Below, one piece after another: positions 51,710 through 61,799 of a stretch of DNA of 64,000 bases (position 1 is its first letter; each line of letters opens with the position of its first letter). The stretch is from Eopsaltria australis (Eukaryota > Chordata > Aves > Passeriformes > Petroicidae), in the NCBI GenBank assembly GCA_034509425.1, contig JAVTVJ010001163.1, positions 400,228 through 464,227 on the forward strand. The letters are read 5' to 3'. Position numbers and translations under genes: made by a program. The notes beneath the pieces are model-generated. The model worked only from the letters and a program-made list of their open reading frames with translations. It had not been told where the DNA came from and ran no database searches.

Positions 51710-52245
51710 CCCCACTACTCAGCCCTAGTGAGGCCATATCTGGAGTGCTCTGTCTAGTTCTAGGCTCCTCAAAACAAGAGCAATGTGGAGCTTCTGAAGC
51801 AAGGCCAGTGGAGGACAACAAAGATGATTCAGAGACTGCAGAACATCTCTTGTGAGGAAAGACCGAGAGAGTTGGAACAGATCAGTCTCAAGAAGTGATG
51901 GCTGAGAGGTGACCTCATCAATGTCTATAAGTATCTGAAGGGTAGCTGCCAAGAGAATGGGGCCAAGACCTTCTCGGTGGTGCCAAGGAATAAGACAAGA
52001 AGAAATGGGCAGAAACTGATGCACAGGAAGTTCCACCTGAATATGAGGAAGAATTTCTTTACTGTATGGGTGACTAAGCACTTGGACAGGTTGCCCAGAG
52101 AGGGTGTGAAGTATCCCTCACTGGAGATATTCAGGAAATGTCTGGACGCAATTCTGTCCAGTGTGCTCTAGGACGACCCTATTTGAGCAGGCAGTTTTGA
52201 ATAGATGACCACTGTCGTCCCTTCCAAACTGACACAGTCTGTGGG
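51710..52245 (+). mobile_element. 5'-truncated CR1 LINE with ORF2 C-terminal relic
   Basis: Plus-strand CR1 end of about 535 bases. It enters in the late pol region at a VRPYLE-like stretch (51730-51747), where the frame already carries stop codons. From 51977 to 52171 a 64-codon frame still reads as the CR1 ORF2 C-terminus, with RKNFFT, a HLDRLPRE stretch and YPSLEIF followed by a CLDAIL segment. The 3' UTR follows (TTTGAGCAGG, GATGACC, CCCTTCC), but the copy stops near 52245 without the usual ATTCTATGA tandem end. Several frames overlap here, including an antisense 118-codon frame at 51725-52081, and none is a host gene. No promoter or 5' part is present, so it cannot move. Confidence 0.9.
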
Positions 52246-55200
52246 TAACTTCTCTCTTTCTGTACTTGACAAAAAATGAAGTTTGTGAAAGTCTTTCAGA
52301 ACATTGAGGAAAACATGAATATGCTTAGATTTGCATGTTCAAGTAGGAACAGTGACATTTCTTCTATTTTAGACTTAAGACCATCAAGTAAAAATTGAAA
52401 TAGTTACCTTCTAATTTATCAGATCTGGCAGTTTTTCTTCCCATATTAGAAGATGAAAACACTATACCTGGGACAATATTTTCAATAATATAAATATTGA
52501 TATTGATATTAATATTAATAATTATTCTAGGATATTTTATTTTTGAAAGCAAGTTGAATCAGGTCTATCATTTGTCTTGGTAGGAAATCTCATAATTTTT
52601 CATAAACTCAAGAAGTCTACTAACTTGTAACTCAATTGAATGCTGTAAATTTTCTTATACTTCCCATTTGACAGGATATTCTTCTTAGCTTCATATATCA
52701 AATGTTATTAAGAATGTGGTATGCTTTCTAAAACCAGCTTCATTTAAATAATGATTGATGGCAGCACATCATGATACAATAACTAATTTCCTGACTGCTA
52801 AAAACAAATCAATGAGTAGTTTTAGATACTGTTCTTCAAGAGAAGGAGATATTTAAGGTTTGGTCTTAGTCATGAAGTTCATACAAGACTCCTACTGACT
52901 TTACATACAGTTTCTGTGAAAGTGTCATAGCATTGGTCCTAACAAGAAAGAAGTTATTGGAGAAATTTATCTCAAAAGGAATCCCACCCTCAGTGCTCAT
53001 TAACTATTTTTATCTGGTTAATTGATAGAGTTTCTGTAAATGACAAAATACGTACTTAATTCAAGGACTCCCCTGGAACTTTAGTGGCATTTAAGAAAAA
53101 ATTGATGCTTTTCTATTTTAGAGAACATCAGATTTCTACAAGAACTTCATCTGTCCTTGAGTGCATCTGCCTCTGGGGGCAGGATAAATGTGTTTTCCAT
53201 CTTCTGGTATTAAGACTTCCTTCTTCTGATGATGCATGTTTGAATTCCTTCTCAAATACCTAAAAAATTGCCCAGTAGTGCAGACAGATCTTACTTCCTC
53301 AGTCATGTAATTCATTTATGGGGCAGGAGGTTGGATGGTACAATTTACTTGGGATGGGTCAGGTAAGACTGGCTCACTGATGGGATTAGAACTGATTTCA
53401 GGATTGTGATGTAATGCCTTACTACACACTGAAGTCTCTCAGTCTTGGCTAGAAGACCAAACTGAAAAGAGGAATTTGTTGTTCTTTTATTTGTGGTTTC
53501 ATTTGAGGATTTTTAAGATGACTTATAGACTTTTTTTTTTATTATTACTCTTTTAGGGTGATTAATAACATGCCTCCAAACAACAGAAACACTTGATTCC
53601 AGACTCTGAGAGAATTAAGCCCATTTTATTTCTCTGCCAGAGCAAGTTACTAGTAAGTCATTCTTTCAGCTGAGTAAGTGGAATTTGGCCTCACTTCCCC
53701 CAGAAGGTATCTTTGATGTAGAGCTGTTTGTGTTTCAGCCTTGAGAAATGAATCATAAAACATCTTAATTAGGTGTAGGGTAAATCGCCAAGAAAACTCT
53801 AGGATCTGTAACTAGAAAAATTTCTGAGCAAACAACTTGGATAAACTGAAGTGAAACTACTGTCTGTGGCTTAAAAACTAATACAAAATGACTGTCTGAT
53901 TAACTGGCAAAGCAGATGTCCCAGGTGAGTAATGGAATAAACCATCTACCAGCTGACACACAAAATGACTGTACTGTGTAGATAAATTGACACATATACA
54001 GAGTTCTAATCCATGTCTGCTGGTTTAATTGACTAATGATAAAGCATACCTCTAAATGTAAACAGAGCACAGTTAAAACTAATCTGAGAAACCAGCACTC
54101 AAGAAGCCAGTGCTTCAGCTGCTCTAAAAGCTGGTGCCAGGAAGAATGCAACTCATGCAGTGAATATGCAGATTAGGAAAGGCTTGAAAGGCAATCAGAT
54201 CACTGGTGGTAACAAGTTAAATATCATCACCCCTACTAAATTTCAGCACAGATTGCCCCTGGCAAAAGGAAGGGAGAAATGTGGCCAAGAGTAAAAAGCA
54301 GCAGGATCTTTAACTAGGCTTCAGCAGAGTACTATGTCCATAGCTTAATGTTTACCTTGACAATGCAGTCATGCTTTTACTTCTTCAAAATAAATCGTTT
54401 GTGTATACAAGAGATCTTTACGAGTTACAATTGGAAATTTCATCTACAACTTCAGAACACCATCTTTGTTTTAATGGTAAGTCAGTCTTTCCATTTGTTT
54501 ATTAATATCTGCCTGTCATTTACATAAACAGGTGGAGTTGATGAATATGCAATGAGAGACTGAAGCTGCCCATTTCTCCTCAATATGGCTTCCTGCTGCC
54601 CCATCCACCTGCTTTGTATTTATTTCCAGAATGCAGCATTTTTCACCATTTGCTCAAGTGCTTTCTAAGGGGAGACTCCATTCTGACCACAATTTGTTTC
54701 CCAGAGAATACATAATATGGATCCCCAAGCACACTACACCATTCTGTATTATTATAATTGTTATTAATATAAAGTATTCCCCAACTGTGCAGAGTAGCAC
54801 AAAGTAGAAGCACACTAATAAATACCATCAGTTAAAGTGTCACAAAAAGAATGTATTTTTCATTATAGGAAAATCTAAACTGAAACAGCTTTTCCTATGG
54901 ACTGGAGAGTGTAACCCTTTTGCTGTCAGATTCTTTACTAGTTGAGTAGGTCCTTTCAAAACAAGGAAGCTTCATGGATGAGTAAAATGGGACTATGCTG
55001 CTGAATTAATGTTGAATCAACCTGAATGAAGCTTGTAAAATGTAGCCCAAAAATTGCATGACAGAAGGAGAGTCAAATAAGATAGCTCCATAATGCTTGG
55101 CTAAAATGACACAATTTTAATTTATATCATCAAACAAAATAATATTTGGATTCCTGCAGGTACCTACTTCCTAAAATAGAACAATTAACTTGTGGTCTTG

Positions 55201-55424
55201 CAAATCATCAGGATTTAGTATGGTAAATGCTGTAGTTGATTCTTGAAAACCTCCAGCAGTAGGCATTCTTGAACATTCCCAAGGATGGATGTCCTGAAAC
55301 AACCTCAACATTTTATAAGAAATCCAGACTATAACAGTCAGGTTAGACTGAGGAAGCAGAAATTAGATTATGAGGAAAGAAAGAGATAAAGTAAAATATT
55401 TCTACATGAGAGAGTGAGTGGGAT
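52246..55424. other. AT-rich non-coding stretch, no gene seen
   Basis: Mostly unique AT-rich DNA with a hexanucleotide-type AT repeat at 52493-52526. The 83-codon minus frame at 53900-54151 has no known similarity. A stretch near 55240-55300 (CCTCCAGCAG...CCAAGGATGG) faintly recalls an antisense CR1 but is too diverged to call. Confidence 0.6.
52493..52526. repeat. (GATATT/AATATT)n AT-rich microsatellite
   Basis: Successive TATTGATATTGATATTAATATTAATAATTATT units. Short, imperfect hexanucleotide repeat. Confidence 0.85.
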
Positions 55425-55487
55425 TGAATTTGCCCTCAGTAATTTTGTGGATGACACCAAGCTGGGTGGTGCAGTTGATTCTCTATA
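55425..55487 (+). mobile_element. CR1 LINE fragment with reverse transcriptase motif relic
   Basis: The plus-strand frame reads ALSNFVDDTKLGGAVDS. It corresponds to the CR1 reverse transcriptase palm motif (F/Y-A-D-D followed by TKLGG), with the A of the motif changed to V here. Only about 60 bases are kept before an LTR begins. In a complete CR1 roughly a kilobase should separate this point from the 3' end. Here the same-orientation CR1 3' end follows at 55845 after the LTR, so several hundred bases of CR1 are missing. Confidence 0.75.
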
Positions 55488-55500
55488 TGGGAAAAAAAAC

Positions 55501-55844
55501 CTATTCACAATGCAATTGCTCACCGATGCCAGCCCCCCTTCTTGAACCTAGGTCAGCCCCCTCTTCTGGGTGACTGCCCCCAGTTTATACACTGGGCATG
55601 ACATTCTATGGCATGGAGTATCCCTTTGGTCACTTTGGGTCACCTATTTGAGCTGTGCTCCCACCTAGTTTCTTTTGTGCTCTGCTCACTGGCAGAGCAT
55701 GAGACAAGGAAAAAAATGTCTTCAATTTATGGTAAATACAATTTAGCAAAAAAACAAAGCATAAGTGCGTTATCAACACCATTCTCATTCTAAATCCAGA
55801 ACACAGCCCTGTTAAGTAACTCTACCCTAGCTGATACCAGGACA
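55501..55844 (-). mobile_element. Truncated avian retroviral LTR inside a CR1, minus orientation
   Basis: On the minus strand the element begins exactly at 55844 with TGTCCTGGTATCAGCTAGGG, the 5' end of the same LTR superfamily as the 5.4 kb copy. It continues through GTTGATAACGCACTTATG and AGCAGAGCACAAAAGAAACT to a TATAAA box (55584-55589, TTTATA on plus). It ends in a GGTGAGCAATTGCATTGTGAATA stretch at 55501. The polyadenylation signal and the sense 3' end are absent, so the downstream part of the LTR (R and U5 side) has been deleted. The sense 5' end abuts CR1 sequence directly at 55845. The family is recognised from remembered bird LTR features. Confidence 0.8.
55584..55589 (-). promoter_or_regulatory. 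TATA box of the 55.5 kb LTR
   Basis: TATAAA on minus in a CAGTGTATAAACTGGG context, the same relative position as in the 5.4 kb copy. Confidence 0.5.
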
Positions 55845-56032
55845 CGCTGGAACAGGTTGCCCGGAGAAGTTGCAGCTGCCCTACCCCTGGAACTGTTCAA
55901 GTCCAGGATGGATGGGGTTTTGAGCAACTTGCTCTAGTGGAGATGTCCCTGCCCATGGCAGGAGTTTGTAGCTATATGATCTTTAAGGTCTCTTCCAACC
56001 TGAACCATTTCTATGATTCCATGATTCTATGA
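55845..56032 (+). mobile_element. CR1 LINE 3' end with terminal ATTCTATG repeats
   Basis: CGCTGGAACAGGTTGCCCGGAGAAGTTG begins the CR1 3' end directly after the LTR. It passes through GGTTTTGAGCAACTTGCTCTAGTGG, CCCTGCCCATGGCAGG and ATGATCTTTAAGGTCTCTTCCAACC. It ends with the diagnostic tandem octamers TCTATGATTCCATGATTCTATGA. This is the clearest complete CR1 3' terminus in the window. Confidence 0.95.
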
Positions 56033-59000
56033 TAAACAGTGAAAAAATTTCAGGTTATTTCAGTCTTTAGTTCAGAACTCCATAAATTCTCACTTCAGCT
56101 AATGTATTGCCATACATTATTGCATTGACATCAGTTGATTTGGTGTGCTTTCTACACGCTGTAAGAGGACAGAAATGCTACATATAAACAAGTAATATGT
56201 TGTAAAAGAATCAGAATTTCAAAAGCTGTTTAGGCATGTGTAGTTCGAAATTGTTCCTAGGTTTATAAACATACTATATATTGGATTAAAATAATGCTAA
56301 TCTTGGAACAAGGACCTAGGAGCATGGAGATCCACAATGAAATGCTGTAACATTTTGATCACTGTTACTTCTCTTGCCTTTTCTTGGCTCTGTGGATTTT
56401 GAATTACTGGCTGTCAAATGTCCTAACTTCACCAGCCAACAAGGACCACATTTTTAGCTGGAGAATTAATCTGTGTGGTGGTTTGGGAACTCTCATTATG
56501 TCTACTGGCTCCAAGAGGTTCTAAATGATTTAGGAACAATTTCCTACCTACAATAATAAACAAAGCTTGGGATGCTAGCCAGTGACTGCTGAAGTCAGTA
56601 GTAGCTAGTTTGATAGTTAATGGATAAACATCTTTTGAAGTTTTCTTCTTTATATTTTGTATTTTGGTGCTTAGGTCCTGTCCTGACTAGAGCTAGATTT
56701 GTTTCCATGAAATGAAGAAAGAAAATTCTGGGGGAAAGAATTCACTTTTTCAAAATGTAGACAAGAAATCAAATCTGAAGATCGATAGTCTGCAAATACA
56801 ACTATATTCTTTTTCTATTTAGTCTTCCAAAAATGTTAGCACATTGATATGCTGAACACTGAGGTCAGAAATTTTCCTTGTTTAGTTATTTGAGTCTGGT
56901 GCAGAATGAGATAGTTGTTCTTGTCGGAAAGGAGGACAGGAAGGTCAGGAGTGGCAGTGATGTATGGAAATAAGAACTAGAGGGAAAGAGTGAAATGCTT
57001 GAGGAATAGGGTCTGTGCTGACAGACAGAACTGTTAGTTTATAAAATGGAAAAAGAAACCTGCTAGATTTGAAAGCAAGAAAATAAGGCTTGGAGGTTAC
57101 ACAGAAGTCTCCTCCATTGTGGTCTTTTTCTTATTGAAATAATTGTAGTAAACCATGGGAAATGAGATTAATCATTCTATGAGATAAATTTTTGAGAATT
57201 TGGAAACCTGGGAGGATGCCAAACTTGTAGTGGTATTCTGAGTTCATTCAAGAGATATAAACAAAATATTCTAAAGTTTATTAATTTTCCCAAGTACACA
57301 ATTCTCTTAGAGACGTCGGTAGCTTAAGTATTTATCTCAAATAAGGATGAAAACTAATTTGAAAAGTAAAATATTTCCACAGGTTCGGGTACTTTAGATC
57401 CAGATCTTTAGTTATGGTCCTCATTATAGACACAGAATAGTTAGAAAGGCTGATGACAAGCAAAAGAGAATAATTTCTGGAGGATTCATGGATCACCTTC
57501 AGTGAACAGGTTACTGGTAAGGGGAAAGTAGCAGGTTATTTTGAATTCATAATTAGTTGCAAAGGTTCAGTGACATGGAAACATGAAGCTACTGAAAATA
57601 GTAATGAAGCATAGCTGGTTTTTGGGTGATGTGTGGACACACTGTGTCTAGGGTCTGAATGAGGAAGTTCGTATCTGCACAAGTATGGGGAGTGCTTAGG
57701 TTTGTACTCAAACTTTGTCACGTCTACCAGTCTCTATGTAGAGTTGATGTAGTTTTGCTGCTCATAACTATGACATTCCAACTTGCATTGTAATCTTCAG
57801 AGCTAAAACTCCATGAGGGAATAAAAAATAGCAGATGGAGTCACGTCATTTACACTGAATACTGCAGGAAAGGCAGCAGATCGGGGGGAAAATCCATTTT
57901 TGTCACTAAGCAGAAGAAGAAAAAATAAATCACAAATAGAATGAGATTAATTTCTAAGGGACCAGCTATTAAATGTAGCATGGAAATTGGACTCTCTCAG
58001 AAGTTTGCAGAATTTAACTTCACAAAATATATGCAACAGTGAATTATTACTTTAAACTCATAACCCAAGGCTGCAATGCAGAGTTATAGAAGGTAGAAAT
58101 TAATTAATCAGCGATCTAAGCTGAGAGCAATATTCACTTTTAGATGCCTGGTGAATAGTAGTAAGGACACCAAAAGGACTTACATAAATTATAGGTCACT
58201 GGAGACAACAGCACTCAAATCTGTGAAGGTCTCAATGTTAAATGCAAAAGTGGTGTTACGAGATAAATAACAAGTGTTTAATGATGGCAGGAAAACAATA
58301 ATAACCTACAATCAGATGGATAATAAATTATGGACAGATGGTACTTGGAATCTTCAAATATTTCACTGTCCCATCTGCCTTCATCCATTGGTATAATTTT
58401 AAACTGGAATCCAAAATATAAGCTTTTATTACTCCCTTTTTTTCACAAATACATTATTAGCATCACGTTGTGTGAATCTGTTTCATAGTTTGCTATAATA
58501 CATCACCAACAGCCCTTCATATTGTGAATTTTCAGGACTGGAAAAAAGACTGGGTAATTTTGGTTTTGTACATTTTTGTCTTATAAAATTTCATAAAACA
58601 AAACTTCCTCTATAAAGAGGATTTTTATTGCAGAAAACATATTAGAAATTTCTCCCCAGACAAGCAGTAGTATGACTTTGAAAGTAAAGTGGATTTTCCT
58701 GTCCAAATAAATATATTGTACAAACATAGTAGGTACCTCGACAAACATAACATTCAAGGGCAAAATGTATATATATATATGCACATTCCTTTAGAGATGC
58801 TATGAAAATTACAAAAAATGTTTAATTTCATGGGTCCAGAATGGAAAATATGAATTTTTCTGACTTGTGGTTAAAGGAAAATTTCTCCCTCAAATAAAAA
58901 ATGTGAAACTTGGTTTTTTGACATAATTTTTTCTATGCTTTCATATGTATCATTCTCAGTTTGAGATTGCTGATTCTTAATCTTAATCTGACCCTACATA

Positions 59001-61314
59001 AAAATGAAAGGGAAAAAATAAAAAAGACCACTTTCTAGGAATTTGTACAAGGGGAAAAAATAGTAGAAGAGGGCACTTTCTTTGTACCACCATTCTCCCT
59101 AGCAGGCAGGAGAGTAAGGAAAGAAAGGGAGAACTTCAACTCATTTAAAGCAGGCTGTCCATCAAAGGCACTTGCATTTCCTCAGACACAACCATTTATT
59201 ACCACCATCCTACTAGAGGAGAAAAGGGCTTTTACAAGCAACTTAATGAGCTTAATTCTGAAATCTGACAGAGTTTAGCCTCAGGTAGCTGAGCTCTGAA
59301 TTGTCTTAAATTTAACTGCTTTACAAAATTTCTTTTGTAAAGTGTGTGTGGGAATTGGGAAAGGGAATTGCGAGGGCATCTGTTTTGTTTCTGTAGTATT
59401 CAAGGATAAAAGATAAAGGGTCAGTTTTCTTTGATTTGGATACTTATGCCAAACTAATATGCTAATATCTTATTTAAATCAAGGCATATGGATTTGCATA
59501 CTGTAGTGTTCTGTATCCCATTGAGATCTTCACTGCCTCAATGTTCTGTGTTCTCCTTGTGCTTCAGTTTCAAGGGCTTTTTAACCTCTGAAAGAATTTA
59601 TTATGTGCTTTCCAGATAGAAAGGAAAAAAAAAAAAAGCCAGTTTATTGTAAAACATCTAAAAGAATTATTAACCTTTCACATGTGGAACACAAGACAAA
59701 ATCTATGGTATTGATATGCCAAAGAAATTTGGGGAGATGAACTAATTTTTGGAATTGAGAGATTTAACTGTATATTAATGGTTTTTAATAAATTTGCAGA
59801 AAGGCATTAAACAGTACAAAATAACCAGGAAGCTAGGGATATCTGTGTTGGCTTTTTCCCCAACTGCTTTGCTGCTTTTGGGAAAGAAAATGTGTTTCAG
59901 ACTTAGAACAATGACTGATAGGTAGGATTGAATCATAGTAAACAATATTTTGAAGTGGTTCCATTTGTAAGATGTTTGCAGAAACATATCTATATGCAAA
60001 GTTTGTTTAAAAAAATAAAAACCAGAGAAATAAATGTTAGAGAAGTTTTAATTTTGCCTTCCTGACATAAAGCATTGACTTTAAACAGGAATTACTTAAG
60101 GACTCTAGCTTACAAGTTAAATAAGAAGATACTTCAAAATATAATTTAGAGTATTTCTCTCAGTTGAAAAGGATGGACAGTGCTCTTCCCACGGCAGAAG
60201 AGCCAGTGACAAAATAGAAATGTTGTGGCTCAAGAGCAGCAAAGGACTGAAGACTACAAGAACAACTGAGAGTGAATCTAATTTTCACATACGCCTGCCT
60301 GTTCCTTTCTCCGAAGGATCTGCTGCTCATGATTAAGAGCTGGGTACTATTGGCCCAGGCTGATCTTTGGACTAAAAGCATATACTAATGGTAATATTCT
60401 TATGATTTACAGAGCATTCCTCTCTCAACACAAGCTTCTTTCTGCCATTTTTTAAACAGTCTTTGAAATTCCCATATAGGATGGTGTCTAGAGAAAGAAT
60501 GTTCAGCCAGATAAACTTCAAAGTGGTTGGATTTATTTCCAATATTTTTATTCATCTGTGTAACTTCTCTTTCTCAGGTTTCTAGTAATTTTTACTCATA
60601 CTGTATTTGAAACACAAAAGCAACTGCAGGTTTTCTTAGACCAAGAGTACATCTTATATCACAATTTAATTCTACCATACTCCCATTTCCTTTTAAAATA
60701 ATGTCATTAATATTCTCAATATGCTTTTGTTCACAGGATAAACTCTTACTTTGTCCAGGCCTTCTGCCAATGCAATTCAGTGGGTCAACTTCAGAAGAAC
60801 ATTGGCATCAAAATCAGCATGCTGAGATCTGTCCATGTTAGTATCTCTGCAGATGGCATCTGCATGATAAGGATTTTTGTGAGCAAATGCATAGTTAGCC
60901 CTATTTAAACCTTGCTCTTATGGCAGTGTTTCAAGACTAACTTTGTAAAGTTTAGCTGTGTCCTCAGAGAATAAGCTACGAAGTGAGACCTGAATTCCAT
61001 GTAGAAAGTCTGCTGAATTGGCTTGTCATTTTTTCAAGAAGCATCCAGCTCTTGGATGATTGGATGTTTTTAGATACTCCATTTTAATTAACTTGTTGGA
61101 TAAACACTATGTGTGTAGATCTGTTTGGCAATAGTTCAGGTCAGATGCTTTCAGTGTTCTCTGAATATCTTAAAACCTAGTACAGATCTTCCATCCCTGT
61201 TAACATTTCACATCCTCTATGGTGCATACAGCAAACCAAGACAGAGGAATTTAGGCTTCCAGTAAATAAATATTTCTACTCTCACTGACAGCAGTCAAAA
61301 TTAATGTCTAGAAA
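56033..61314. other. AT-rich non-coding stretch, no gene seen
   Basis: Five kilobases without a recognised gene or mobile element. It has a (TA)n run at 58768-58780 and an A run at 59626-59637. The minus frame at 60160-60381 and an open plus frame at 60732-60905 behind a TTTGTTCACAG acceptor-like site were examined. Neither could be tied to a known protein. Confidence 0.6.
58768..58780. repeat. Short (TA)n repeat
   Basis: About six TA units. Confidence 0.85.
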
Positions 61315-61799
61315 GGCATGAATCTGATAGAGCAGGTCCAGAGGAGGAGCAGAAAATTATTAGAGAGATGGAATGCATGTCCTGTGAGGGCAGGCTTTGA
61401 GAGTTGTGATTGTTTAGCCTGCAGAAGAAAAGACCCCAGGAAAACCTTATTGTGATATTTCAGTACATTTAAGGGGAGAGCTTATAAAACAGATGGGGAC
61501 AAACTTTTTAGTACAACCTTCTTTCATTAGGACAAGGGATAATGGTTTCAAACTATACATATATATATTTATAGAAGAAATATACAAAAGATTTTTTTTT
61601 TTATAAAGAGTGTGTTAATACATTATACAGGTTACCCAGAAGAAGGTGTGTGCACTACCCCTGGAAATATTGAAGGCCAAGATGGACAGGGCATTGAGCA
61701 CCCTACTTTAGTTGAAAATGGCTCTGCTTAATACAAGGTGGTTGGACGAGATGATCTTTAAAGGACCCTTCCAACCCAAACCATTTTATGATTCTATGA
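61315..61799 (+). mobile_element. Diverged CR1 LINE 3' end, interrupted by AT-rich insert
   Basis: Plus-strand CR1 with recognisable GAGCAGGTCCAGAGGAGG, CCTGTGAGGGCAGGCTT and TTTAGCCTGCAGAAGA segments, then GGTTACCCAGAAGAAGG, ACCCCTGGAAATATTGAAGGCC and GATGATCTTTAAAGGACCCTTCC, ending in TTTTATGATTCTATGA. The middle (about 61555-61625) is replaced by TA repeats and a T11 run unlike CR1, an insertion or microsatellite growth. It is more diverged than the 55.8 kb copy. Confidence 0.88.

Noticed and set aside
51725..52081. 118-codon minus-strand open frame
   Set aside because: Antisense of a CR1 ORF2 remnant. The CR1 sense strand explains the sequence.
55240..55310. Possible antisense CR1 fragment next to the nested CR1/LTR locus
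   Set aside because: Only a few words (CCTCCAGCAG, AAGGATGG) recall CR1. Too diverged to support.
60732..60905. 57-codon open stretch behind a TTTGTTCACAG acceptor-like site
   Set aside because: No recognisable protein in this frame, and the opposite strand reads about as well apart from one stop. The length is common by chance.
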